Positions 12,800-23,953 of a DNA stretch of 64,000 nucleotides are shown piece by piece; position 1 is the stretch's first letter; each line of letters begins with the position of its first letter. Under the pieces are notes generated by a model that worked only from the letters and a program-made list of their open reading frames with translations, was not told the DNA's origin and did not search any database. Source of the DNA: Chaetorhynchus papuensis (lineage: Eukaryota; Chordata; Aves; Passeriformes; Rhipiduridae); contig VWYX01000123.1 of NCBI GenBank assembly GCA_013396525.1, positions 538,095 through 602,094 on the forward strand, in the 5' to 3' direction. Both the position numbers and the translations under genes were made by a program.

Positions 12800-13050
12800 T
12801 GGAAGCTGTGTGCCCTGGTCATATCCTTGGTTTGGTCCCCTTGTGAGGATTTTGAACTTAATTACTGTATGTTATGGTCACTGCCAACAGCTTAGTCAAT
12901 TGCTTCCTGAAACCATTCAGTGCCAGGTCAAGTATCAACTCATAAATTCTTGTGCACATGTAAAATAGCAAGACACAATTTTTCCACATTTTGTTCTCCT
13001 GAGATGTTGCTTGCGCAATATTTGTGCTGTTGAAATTACACATCATTATT
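12800..13050 (-). repeat. Possible ancient CR1/L3-type LINE fragment (endonuclease region)
   Basis: The + strand phrase AACTTAATTACTG…GTTATGGTCACTGCCAACAG and a later AAATTACACATCATTATTG recall the reverse complement of the endonuclease-encoding part of old amniote CR1/L3 LINEs. The minus-strand translation between 12858 and 13046 includes CNFN near its start and ELILDLALN further on, in the order of the GDFN and LLDLVLT motifs of that endonuclease. It is heavily mutated; the call is recognition from memory only. Confidence 0.35.
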
Positions 13051-14735
13051 GTACAAGTAGACCACGTTGCCTTCCATTATTACTAGCTAAAATCCTCAGC
13101 TTCATTTCATCCCTCTCAGTCCAGTGAAAAGCCTTCATGCTGGTCCTAGTTAAGTAGCCAGAGTTTGCCATTTTTACTGTTCCCTGCTCCACTTTTATGG
13201 CGTGTTGTGACTGAAACTGGAATACAATTATCCCTGGCAAACTTGGGTGTGTCCAGGAGAGCATTTCTTATCTCCACAATCTTTAGCAGAGAAATTCTAA
13301 AGCTGCTTTAATTTACCTTAGAGATACAGATTTATCCCTGAGATGGTGTTTATGTGGAATCAAAAGAGAGTTTCAGCTACACTCTTTCTCAGCAGTGACA
13401 GAAATATCACAGAACCCAGTCTGCCCAAAATTTCTCAAAATCCTTGAGAGATTTGTTGAGAGGTGCCTTCTATTCTGTAATATTATTAGACTAAGCAGAG
13501 TTTTCTGGTGCTTGTAGTTGCTGGTTGCACAGCTAACAAGGAATAGCTGTATATCCTAGTTCTGAGCCAGGAACAAAGGTTACTACAAGATTAATTTACA
13601 CACGATGCAGCATGCACTGAAGAAAGAAGCTTTTGTAATAATTAGCTTCTCAGTCAAGAGTGTAGAGAGTGGAAAAAAAGCAATGGGTGATTGTGCCAGC
13701 TGCATAGATTCAAGCAAGCCCAGTGAAGATTGTGTCCTAATCAGATATTCTAATTGATCTAAAGAGGAATTATTTAAAAATTATGGTCTTCTACTGTGCA
13801 CAGAACACAAACAGGAGCCTGTTAAACAGAGGTATCCCCTATGCCACAAGCTCTTGCAATATGGGCTATGGTTGCCAACTAAGTTGAGGCAGGACCTACA
13901 TCCAGGTTGGGCAGGTGTTTCATGTTGCCTCTTGCTGCCTGAGCTGCCAGTGGTTTTATCAGGCCCATGTAGAGCCTGGTTCTGGTGCCAGGGGGGTCAG
14001 GAGGCTTTTTGCTATTGGCACATTTCCCCTAGACTCCTATGGAGCGTGAGCTTGGTGCTCTGCTCCAAACTGCCTGACTTAGCCAGTGGAAACATAGCAG
14101 ATTGAACAGTGTTTTATAGGGATCCCAATAGCAAATTAGGGTTTCAGTAGTTTAGCACTAAGTATTCATAAAGAAAGGATATAGCATATCAGCTGCTTTT
14201 TATGGCAGCAGGACATTCCAGACTGTGCAGGTTTACAGCAAATTTATAATACTAAGATCATACAAGAGTGCAGAACTGTTGGAGCAGAGTCTTTCTTCTC
14301 CCCTTATCATTAATCAGATACATCATAACAGATGATGAGCTGTGATTTATTTCAGAATGTATTCCTGTAAGGAATTAGCCTGTGTCATGTTTGTTCTGAC
14401 ATCTGGGTGACACAAGGACACCAGCATGTCACAGTAAGGCACAGAGCTAGCATCAACTTTCCTGACATTGTAAGAGTTGGGCAAGCTTAGCTGAAAGGAA
14501 GCTTAGGTGAGACATGGTCATTCACACAGGTGGATGACTGAGGAGCTCTGAAAAAGAGGCATCATTCAGGAGTCCATCAAGAGATGCTGCTCTGACGGTC
14601 ACAGACCATTCATGCCTGGGTTCCCAAACAGAGAATCCTGAGGAGTGTGAAAGAACAAGAGGCAAGGGACAGAGGTTGCAACAGGAGAGATTCTGATCAG
14701 GTAGAAGGAGAAATAAATTATGGGGGAGGTCAAGC

Positions 14736-14916
14736 ACGGAACAGGTTATCTAGAGAGGTTGTAAGACCTCCATCATTGGAGATATGTAAAACTTTGTGGG
14801 ACAAGGACCTGAACAACCTGACCTGACTTTGAATTAGTAGCTAACTTTGAAGCTGGTGCTGCTGCGAAACAGCTGAACTTCAGAGGTTACTTCCAACATA
14901 AATTATCCTGTCATTA
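14736..14916 (+). mobile_element. CR1 LINE 3'-end fragment
   Basis: The + strand reads GAACAGGTTATCTAGAGAGG, then ATCATTGGAGATATG, then CTGAACAACCTGACCTGA, and ends TTACTTCCAACATAAATTAT. This is the sense strand of the 3' end of the CR1 reverse-transcriptase ORF and the 3' UTR. It is diverged and its terminal 8-bp repeats are lost, so it is an older insertion. Confidence 0.85.
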
Positions 14917-16488
14917 TATATTTTATGTGTGAGCTGGGAAGGTAAGGTCATCAACAGAGCTTAAAAGATCATTTTTACTCTCAGTGAGTTTAAGACCCTG
15001 CAGATTTCCACACAGTAGTCAGTGCCCCAGACTGGGGAAAAATGTACATTTTTGTAACTGTGTTTTTTATTGAGAGACACTGGTTTCCAGAACTGATGAA
15101 TGTACTAGGTCATATAGAGTGACTGATTCCTGACAGAATCTGTCATCCCAGGACTCCAATTCTGTATAAAAATCTACCACCAGTCCTTTTCATATTGACA
15201 TAGAAGGTATTTCTGTGGTAGAGAAAGGAATGGATTTAAGGGGTAGGGTTTTCATTTGATCAACGTTTATTGATTTTAAAGCCAGAATCTCAGGTCCTTA
15301 CTCAGTTATGAAAAAGTCTTGTTTTGAGACAGACCCCTTGTTAATGTCTGTCAGCTTTCCCTAAAAAAGGATTGGGTTCAGTAGTCTTTTGGTTGAGTGG
15401 GGACTGGATGAAAATTGAGAAGTTTCTTTGAATTTGTTCCTTACAGAATAATCCTTCCAGAGAGTTTGCTCTACCTGGAATGATTTCTTAATCTTCATTG
15501 TGTAGCAGAGTGTCTTCAGCTGTTCACAGAGCAAATCAACTTTATCAGCACTTCATCATTTGCCTTCATGAGTTTTCAGTTTATCTGATTTTAAAGAAGT
15601 TGCAGCTACAATTCTTTGATCTACAGCTGTAATGTTAAAAGACTCAAAATTATTCTTTTTTTTCAAGAGGAAAGTAGATTTTTTGAGTGCTAAGGATTTT
15701 CTGATAGCTTTCTGATTATTTTGTAAAAATACACTGTCTGGCATGTCAAGCCAGACACCCATAATCAGTAACAGCGCAGCTGACTCATTTTGGTTGTGTA
15801 GAGCCATCATAACTACCGAGTATCAAAACGCTACCAACAAGGTGAGCAGAGCCTTTCCTGCCACCCTGACGTGTGGCTGCTTTGTACTCGGAATGAGAAC
15901 TACACCATGGGAAGCTGCAAATGCGCTGCAGCTGATTGTTTAAAACCCCCTGCATAGTCATGTTCGTATCAGGGGCTGGCAAGGCTTGTGAGTGTGCACT
16001 TTTCAAACAGCTGTCTCAAATAAATGTAACAGTGAAGGTTAACAAAATATAGGACATTAATAGCCTCTGTGATTATTCCTAGTTGTGAGATACAGATGCA
16101 TGGATATGAAGTTGTCCATGTGCATGGGCATTACATCATATTGACAGTTTCAAGATTAGTGAAAGCACTCTGGTCTTTCCTCTGTGCACATCTGATTCCC
16201 ATAAATATTAACAAGAGTTATAGGCCATGTTGTTTGTAGTCTGTACTCTCAAGAGTTCAGATTTTGTAGTGTTTGTAGACATGTTGCCGTCTTTTTTGAA
16301 ACTGTTATCTGATATTCATATCTGATATTATATTACAAATAAAAAAGAACACACAAAAGTCAGTACAGCTCTAGAGAACCACAAATACTCGGGATAAAAC
16401 ATGGTTTAAAAAACCCACACACTTTACTACAAAAACCCACTACACTTTACTACTTCCTTGCTACCTCACTTTCTGAACGACTTTTCCA

Positions 16489-16640
16489 TGTACTTCCCTC
16501 CCTCCCTTCTTTTTTCTCTTTCCAGCTGTCACTCTGTTTTCCAGCACTATTCTTTTTCCTCTCTTCCCCCCATCTTCCTTCCCACCTTCCTCCTTCCCTC
16601 CCCTCCCTTCTTTCCTCCCTTTCCAACTTCCTGCTAGTCT
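16489..16640. repeat. Polypyrimidine/polypurine tract with a repeated arm
   Basis: A C/T-rich stretch (CCCTCCCTCCC, CTTCCTCCTTCCCTCCCC and similar) interrupted twice by related phrases ending TTCCAGCAC (near 16539 and 16645). It looks like a decayed pyrimidine minisatellite, and is the source of the Lys/Glu/Gly-rich minus-strand frames here. Confidence 0.8.
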
Positions 16641-17361
16641 GTCTTCCAGCACTTTTCTCAAACACCACTTCCCAAATCATGCTGTGACACTTCACTGGAA
16701 CAGACTTTGTGTTTACTATCCAGTGTCTACTGCCTCCCATGTATTCATGCATTAACTCCTTTGCTCTTTACCATCCCTTTCTTTCAGCATTATCCCTAAG
16801 GTGGTCCTCAAGCCACTTTTCTCTGCTTGAATTTCTCTATGTTTAACCTTTTCTGAAATCACTTCTGCTCTTACTACTGACATTTGAGTGATTCATCTTG
16901 GGAGGTGGTGGGTGAGACAAGTGGCGTTATGATAGTACAGTCAGTCAGTCAAATGTGTTTGGACAGCCTATGTCCATAATAATGCTCCTACCTTGGGAGA
17001 GAGCTGGCTGGCTGAGAGGCAATGTTAGTGGATTTCATTAGCTGACATTATTTCAGAATTCAGATTGAGGGAGTTGTTAAATCATCAATAGTATAGTCAT
17101 TCACACCTTTGATGGGCATTTTTGGTAGCTGGCTATACATCACTTTATCTGCAACTTTATCTGTGTTTTCTCTTGGTGTTCCTGATATTTACAGTAGGAA
17201 ATCCAATTTTCCCTACATGCACAGCCATGAGCATGCACATATGTGTAGTCATGCATGCGCACACACAACATGCTAAACCTTTGTTAATTGATGTTAATTA
17301 CTGGTGTGTTTAATTACAAAACATATTTCTCTATTGCTCTATTTGCACTGCTTTGTTTTAG

Positions 17362-17457
17362 CTTCATCTAATGCACTGGAACTCCACACTGTACAGCAGC
17401 ATTGATGAGGCAGTAGGGAAGAAGCACGGCATAGCTATTATTGCTTTGTTTGTGCAG
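17362..17457 (+). CDS. CA8: CA8 coding exon 4 (residues 140-171)
   Basis: The exon is 96 nt (32 codons), phase 0 on both sides, between TTGTTTTAG and GTAAGT. It begins [10 protein letters not shown], and its second residue is His141, the equivalent of zinc ligand His119 of CA II, which is kept. It then reads [11 protein letters not shown] and IAIIALFVQ, matching human CA8 except Ile143 to Met, Phe150 to Tyr, Gly151 to Ser and Pro160 to Lys (human sequence from memory). The Gly equivalent to human Gly162, the site of a reported ataxia mutation, is conserved. The exon adds the third ligand position and the strand below the former active site. Confidence 0.97.
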
Positions 17458-19913
17458 GTAAGTTTCCTGTGTTACACTTGTTACGATGCACTGTCATTTG
17501 TCTGAGGGTAATGAGGTCCTTTCCATGTTATCTAATTTTTAATGATTTCATGACAGAAAACAATATATGACTGCTGGTATTCTGTTTGAAAGTTATTTTT
17601 CAGGCGTGTCTTCTATATGTGTGCTAAGCAATTAATTCCTGTTTAAACAGGATATTGGAAGTATGTTAGTTAAAGAAGGGATAATACCTAGTTAGGCATC
17701 TTTCTGTGGCTCTGGCTATAAGTAGACATCCAATCTCCATTCCTCTGAAGGCAGGATCAGGGCTGTCAGGAGGTACAAGTGCTTCACTATGTCTGTGATG
17801 TATTTCTCTTTATTACTGGCCAGTTCTGCTGTTTGGGGATTGAGGAAGTAGACAGAGGAGAGAAGGAAATAGAGTAGAGGAGGAAAGATGAAAAAAAAAA
17901 GGCCTACTCACCCATTGGCACTGCTGAAAAGTGGTAGTAGAATTGTGCTTTCCTGACTACAGGGACAGGTGTGTTTCTTCACACAGGACAAATGTGAGGT
18001 GGAGTCATATTGCTTCTTCAGAGACTGAGAGTGTTAACAAGGCTTGCCAGAGACCCTCAGAAAAGCCTGCAATGAGGAGGCTTAAAGCTTCCTGGGGACA
18101 AGGTGTAATGAAATCTGGAAGTTAGCACTATAATCTAATTGCTGTTGAAGGTTTTTCAAGGTCTGCACCCAATAAAGATTTTCAGTTTTAGTCCTCAAAC
18201 ACCAGATTCTCATCTTCCTCATGAGAAATGGCAAACTGTTTTATTTAAATGGGTTTGGAGGAAGAGGTTCAGAGTTCATGCTTATATCAAATGGATTTTC
18301 TTTCACAGTGATATTATTAATTTGTCACATTTCATAACGAGTTTATGAGTGCCTTTGAGCTTTACCTCTGAATTTAAAGGTACATTGGTTACTGCCTCAA
18401 CACTCAGATAGAACTGCTAAAAATGGAAGTTAGAAAGTCTTCAGTTTTGTGTCCTAGAGGGCTGTGTGATAATTGCTTATGTAAGTCACCTTCTCATTAC
18501 AGCAGAGGTAACCTTCGAGTCAGTTAGAAAGTTATATTTAAGTTCATAAATAAATCTGAAACTTCAATGATACATTTTCCATTTCTGGTCTCTCACTCGC
18601 ATCAGTGGTCTTGAGCATTCCAAAAAGGCTTTTTCATTAGCCAAGAAAGGCATCATATAATCACAACTGACCAAGGAAAAATAATATTTAATCTGTTTAT
18701 TAAAGGAACAGGGAGAGGAAATTTGGTGACCATTTTTTTCTTGGTAAAGGCATGGAAAAATAATTTCGTACCACAGTTCTCAAAATACATTATTTTAAGG
18801 TCAGTGAAAATATTTTCACTGACTTAAGTGACAGCCCTTGGGGATTATTAATTTAGAAGCAGCATCTCTGAAGTGACTTCAATATCTTTTATGCACTTTG
18901 ACGCTTTTAAATTGAAATTCCATTCTAAAACAAAAGAAAATGCTCTTAAATTCCTAGAAATAACAAAGTACCTTTTGTTGACATTCAATTGTTTCCTTCC
19001 AGTGGCTACTGTGTCATTCTATTCCAAGAGAAACAAAAAGCAAACAAAATTTTCAGGGTCTAGCTCTCCCATTCTCATGCTGGCTTATTTCCTCACCTCG
19101 TGTGTGTGTACACGTTGGCAAAGAAATCAAGTGGAAGGCCATTCTGCCTCTCATGATTTTGACAATGTTTTCTGAAGGCAAAACTAGGGTCCTGTAATGG
19201 GTGATTTGAGTCAGAAGCAGCTGAGTTTAGTGTGCAGAGTGAGCAGCGTTCATACAAAATTAGAATCTCTCATGTCAGTGTGTTTCTTTAGAGCCCCATC
19301 TTCCGTGCCTTACAGGCGTTTAGCAGAGGCAGTGCTGCAGCCTGCCGGGAGCCTGGCTTTCACTGGCAGCGTCCCAGAGCTGCTGTGAGAGAGGGAATCT
19401 GCCATCGTGCACTCTGCAGGCAGGAAAAAAAACTCCCCCGAACTTCAGAGATACCTTGGGCCAGATTTACAACGCTGTGGGAACAAATTCAAAAAGTGTC
19501 TGTTGTGCTTGTTCACTCTGTTCCTTTCTGTGTACTTTTCTGACAAAAACTGGTAAGGACAAACTGTATCCTTGGCATTTATATGCCACAATGCTGTGCA
19601 AGTTTGACTCCACATAGAGTAGATGCTGCAGAACAGGGTTAATCAAAACTTACCAGACTTAATTGAGACTCTTGTTCCGTAAGTTTCTGTCTCTGCTTTA
19701 AAGATACCTAAGCCCTGTTTACTTTTGGCTGGTGGTTTTATAATGATTTAATTTTTTGGAGTTGTCATGTATCAGTGTATGTGATTAACACAAGGTTGTG
19801 TAGCTAAACTAAAAGCAGCTATAGTACTTACTGTTCTGGTTGACCTGTGTTTTGCCTCACAGTTTCTGAAATACCAAGATACTGAAACTCACCTTTGCTT
19901 TGCTGTATTTCAG
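17458..19913 (+). other. CA8: CA8 intron 4
   Basis: A 2.5-kb phase-0 intron from GTAAGT to TATTTCAG. I see no repeat or exon that I can name in it. Confidence 0.93.
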
Positions 19914-19976
19914 ATAGGAAAAGAGCATGTGGGCCTAAAGGCTGTAACTGAAATTCTTCAGGACATCCAGTACAAG
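19914..19976 (+). CDS. CA8: CA8 coding exon 5 (residues 172-192)
   Basis: A small exon of 63 nt (21 codons), phase 0 on both sides, between GTATTTCAG and GTAAGG. The translation starts [17 protein letters not shown] and ends IQYK. As far as I recall it is identical to human CA8 over its whole length. In the CA fold this is the helix-rich segment between two central strands. The complete identity in a 21-residue exon suggests strong constraint, in keeping with the proposed ITPR1-binding role, although the contact residues cannot be read from sequence alone. Confidence 0.96.
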
Positions 19977-21325
19977 GTAAGGCATTGTCTGAAGCAATGC
20001 TTCCTTCAGTGAGCAGGGAGACAGTGAGAAAAGGGTCTGTATGGAGCCAAGAGAAAGATTTCATATGTGTCTGTAGTAAAACCACATGTAAAAGCCATCA
20101 CTTGGTGGCCTGCATGAAAACCTCAGAATTTTACAGTACTCAGATAATATACATTTTTTGTACTTCTTTCCTTTCCTGGTGGGCAGAAAGTTTGATTTAT
20201 ACCAGTAACTGATTGCAAGTCCTACCTTTTCAGTGATTTTCATGGAGTCAGTGTGAGTGCAAGCACTGCAACATGCTTGGTGAACACCAGCAGCCATATC
20301 TCCAAACTTACTTGGTTTTAACTTGTAGAGGAAAAGAATAGATGAACTGAACACCCATATTAACTTGCAGTGGGGAATCAGCAAAAACACAAAGCTGACT
20401 TGTCAGGTGGATTATGTGTGGGGATCCTGGAGGACAGATAACAATCCTAGCGGGAATGAGGAGATATGAGTGCTCTTCAAAATGTTGATGCTCTTTTAAA
20501 TGACCTTGGGCAAGTTACTTCCATCTCTCTGCTTCATGATCTGTAACATAGAAATAATCATACATATCTTAGATTTTAAAAGGATTTTGAGATGTATTGA
20601 TGACACTTTTTTTATTGGTCTGAAGAGATTAACCATTCACTTCAGCAGATGCTAAAGTGTAGAAAAATTGGAAAGAAACTGAAAATCTTTTAGTCAAATA
20701 ATATATGGTAAACTTGAGTCATGATGTTTAATATTAAAAACTCTTTGTTTATGAAAGAGACAGAGAAAACCATAGTATATGGACTCTGTAATTTCATTAC
20801 TGAGACAAGAGCCAAGCAGAGGAAGGTCATGAAGGCCTCACCATTGTGTGACTGTGTTGTAATGGTGACTTTCACAGGGTCAGCATCAAACACACTTTGG
20901 CAAACATAACATTTTCGTGCATTAAATACGTGGAACCAACATTATTTTTTAAAGTGTTATCCACATCAGTTAAGGAAAAGCTCACTTTGGCCCTTGTTTT
21001 TTTAACTCTTTTGGTATGAAACCCCTGAATTTCATGTAGAGAATTTCAAGGCTGGGACCTGGAAGAAGTCCAGGTGCTAAAGGCAGAAAGTTAACAAATT
21101 GCTGGGATAAACTTAAAAATTAAATAAAAAATAGAATAAAAATATGTGTTTGTGTAGCTGCAAGGAAAAATGCAATGATGATTAAATGGGGGCTCTTAAT
21201 GAGGTTGCTTTCCACAGGAATTCAAGGTTTAATGTTATAGGAACACAGAATGTGTTTTACCTCAGCATTCATCAGCATTTTAATAAGAAACTAGAGATGA
21301 GATTGATTTGTATTCATTTTTTCAG
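19977..21325 (+). other. CA8: CA8 intron 5, with an ancient MIR-type SINE
   Basis: A 1.35-kb phase-0 intron, GTAAGG to TTTTCAG. The only recognisable content is the MIR-type remnant at 20495-20605. Confidence 0.93.
20495..20605 (+). repeat. MIR-type SINE remnant
   Basis: TGACCTTGGGCAAGTTACTT is followed by ATCTCTCTGCTTCATGATCT, then GTAACATAGAAATAATCATA. This is the conserved core and 3' side of the Mesozoic MIR family in sense orientation. Confidence 0.65.
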
Positions 21326-21374
21326 GGAAAGTCCAAAACAATACCCTGTTTTAATCCCAACTCTTTGTTGCCAG
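21326..21374 (+). CDS. CA8: CA8 coding exon 6 (residues 193-208 and first base of 209)
   Basis: The exon is 49 nt, between TTTTTTCAG and GTAGGT. It has sixteen codons reading GKSKTIPCFNPNSLLP plus one base of an Asp codon that is completed in exon 7 (phase 1). The only difference from human that I recall is Thr205 to Ser. The exon encodes the loop and strand before the segment that, in active enzymes, lines the substrate pocket. The donor GTAGGT is slightly weaker than the other donors of the gene. Confidence 0.96.
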
Positions 21375-23953
21375 GTAGGTGCCTTTGCTTACTTTCGTGT
21401 TTGTGGATTAGTAGCTGATTGCAGAGGTTGAGACAATCTTAATCTAAGTCTAGCCTAAACTGCAAGCCTGAGTGTGTCCCATAAGGTGGTAATGAACATC
21501 CTAACAGGGACAGGGCTGAAGTCCCATTGGAATTTACTGTAAACCTGCACCTTTGTCATGTGAGTGGGATGTGATACCCTAGTCTCTGCACTGCTGGCAA
21601 CACTGTGGCTAGCTTTGTTGAGGATTCATCATCCCACCTAGAGGGCCAGCTGTGTATATTCCTTTCTCTACTTTGGCAAAAATAGAAAGTGTAAGGCTAC
21701 CCACTTAACAAGGTAGTTTTTGTCAGCATCAGAAGATAATGCCATAATGCAATGAGAGTTGTATAGCATAGAAGGAGTAGTTACAAAGGAAGGCAAGTTC
21801 AAACTCATATAGCTAAAAGTTAAAGAGTGACAGTAAGAAATGTGACTTTTTAAAAAATACATTCCTAAAAAGAAATGTTTCTGCAAGGAATCCCTTGGAG
21901 CTAAGCTCTGACACAGTGGCAAGATCTTTTAATTTTTCAAAATAGCCCAGGTCTGCATTAAACTATATTAATTGTATCAAAAGAACATTGTCTAGGTTGC
22001 AAAGTCAAGTGCTCAGCAATTAGGAATTGCAGGAATTAAGGCAGCCTGTGCCTCTCACGCATATCCATTATGAAACATCACCTGATTGCATGACCATAAG
22101 TTATTTTTCACAGGACCCCTGCCTCACAGTTCCTGTTTGATGCTGATCAAGTCACATAAACAAAAATTTCCACAAGTCATCTCTAACTATGTGTTCCTCA
22201 TTTTCTAGGTGCCCGACTTGAGATCATGGGGTCTGGTTTGCAGAAGTGCTGAGTGCTTACACCTGCAAGAGAAGTCAATGGGAGCAGTGCTCTGACTGTA
22301 TTAAGTGCTATAGAAAGTTAACTACTCTGAGAAATCAGGTTCTAAGCATGTCATATTGAACACCTCAAATGAATAGTTGCATTTGACCTTAACTTCTCTG
22401 TGCCTCAGTTCCCCTGCTTTAAAGTGAGGGGATAATCTGTCCTTCCTCACTGCACGAGGGTATGGGAGGATAAATTAATTCACTTAAGCTCTCAGACACT
22501 GGAGAAATAAGTGTATTAGAAATATGAAAAATATTGAGAAAATATTCTAACAAGCAGGATTTGAATAGCATAGGAAAAAGAAAACCAAGTGCCTCATATT
22601 GTACTGAGAATTCCAAATAATATTATGTACTTTTCAGAACAGAATCATCCATCTTTGCAAGTAAATGATGAAAGGTTCTCCAGAAAAGACACACATGATC
22701 ATGTAACAACACAGTGTCAAAATACATGCACAGGATGGGCTGAATTAATTCTTGCAGTTCTTAACTTTCGAGTGTTTGATAATGCCACTTGCTGTCAATG
22801 GATTCGCTATATAATTTCCTAACTGAGAAAGAAAATTACACCAACAAAAAATCCATTCACTGACAATCACAGGCTTCATTAGCAAGGTTTAATTCTAGTG
22901 ATATTCCTCTGAGCTAGTAGAGAAAAGACAGCAACAGGTTAGTTCAACCAAGCAGGTTTATTTGTTTCCAGTCTCTCATTCTGTCCTTGTCAAGCTAGTC
23001 ACAACCTTGCTCCTGGCTCTCCATGCCATGATTAACCACTCTTTGTTTTCAGTTTCTCTCTAGGTTTGTCTCTTGTCCCCTCTTTTGCAGACAGGCAGTT
23101 TCCTCTCCATACTTCTTAGGCTGTGTGGCCTACAGCAGCAAAGGAAAGCCCTGTGTATTCTCACTTATGAAGTGGTGGGGTTGGAATCTATGAGAAATTA
23201 AAACAATTAAAATCAAATATCTTGAATGTAGAGTAAAAACTCTGCATGGACAAAATATTGTACATTTTTTTCAGTGAACTGTTAAACAGTTATTTATAAA
23301 TAACTGTTTATTCTAACAGTTACTTATAAACCTATAAATACATTTATAAACTCAAAAATTTATGTAATTTTAAGGTAAACCTTGATGTTTTTCCTGCTCT
23401 GAAATTCAGCTCACTTTTCCAAAGGTAGGAAGCACCAGTGCATCTCAAAAAATGTCACCAGAATTGCAAAGTGAAAAGTTTTTCTTCAGCTGAATTTTCA
23501 TTGATTTTTTTTCTAAAAAAATGAAATAAAATTAATTCTTGAGACTGATCTTAAACATAGAAGTCAGTTAAAATTCGATCACCGCAGCCCCTCTGCCTTC
23601 AAAATTCAATGTCTCTTTTAGCTTTTGACATTAACAGGAATTCCTTTATTCCCACAAGATTGCTCATTTGCCGTGTTAATTTAACGTGGACTTGTTATTT
23701 TCCATAACTATAAAGCGGCATTTTCATATTCAAAATGCTCATCTGCAGGGTAAGTCACTGTAATGTAATGACCAAATACATTCATATGAGGAAGTAGTGG
23801 GCAGTGCTTGGCAGGTTATAAATTCACACCTCAGCTTGCTGCTTACTAACTTCATCATGCGAGCGAGCCCACAGCTGCCATAGGCTGTCATAGCTGAACG
23901 ACACCATCAGCTTCCTTAATGTCATTAAAATTCCACGTTTCTTTTGATTCCAG
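21375..23953 (+). other. CA8: CA8 intron 6
   Basis: A 2.6-kb phase-1 intron. An old amniote repeat occupies 22205-22520. A CpG-poor stretch follows to about 23570, then CpGs become frequent as part of the block around exon 7. The acceptor is TTTTGATTCCAG. Confidence 0.93.
22205..22520 (+). repeat. Ancient amniote MIR-like SINE
   Basis: It starts TAGGTGCCCGACTTGAGAT, passes GAAGTCAATGGGAGCAGTG and GAGAAATCAGGTTCTAAGC, then reads TTCTCTGTGCCTCAGTTCCC and GTGAGGGGATAATCTG. The second half is the MIR core and 3' side. The whole arrangement is common in turtle, crocodile and bird genomes. Its presence implies an insertion older than the bird-reptile split. Confidence 0.6.

Larger units (their letters stand above)
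1487..17361 (+). other. CA8: CA8 intron 3 (15.9 kb)
   Basis: A phase-0 intron from GTAAGA to TTTTAG. It contains a CR1 fragment (2657-2770), a tRNA-Ile/CR1 composite SINE (3908-4059), a MIR-like remnant (9598-9765), an ancient LINE remnant (12800-13050), a CR1 3' end on the plus strand (14736-14916) and a polypyrimidine tract (16489-16640). The intervals 4.06-9.6 kb, 9.77-12.8 kb and 13.05-14.7 kb show only ordinary AT-rich intronic sequence with scattered short open frames and no exon I can defend. Confidence 0.9.

Noticed and set aside
16450..16752. Lys/Glu/Gly/Arg-rich minus-strand frames
   Set aside because: They are the translation of a polypurine tract.
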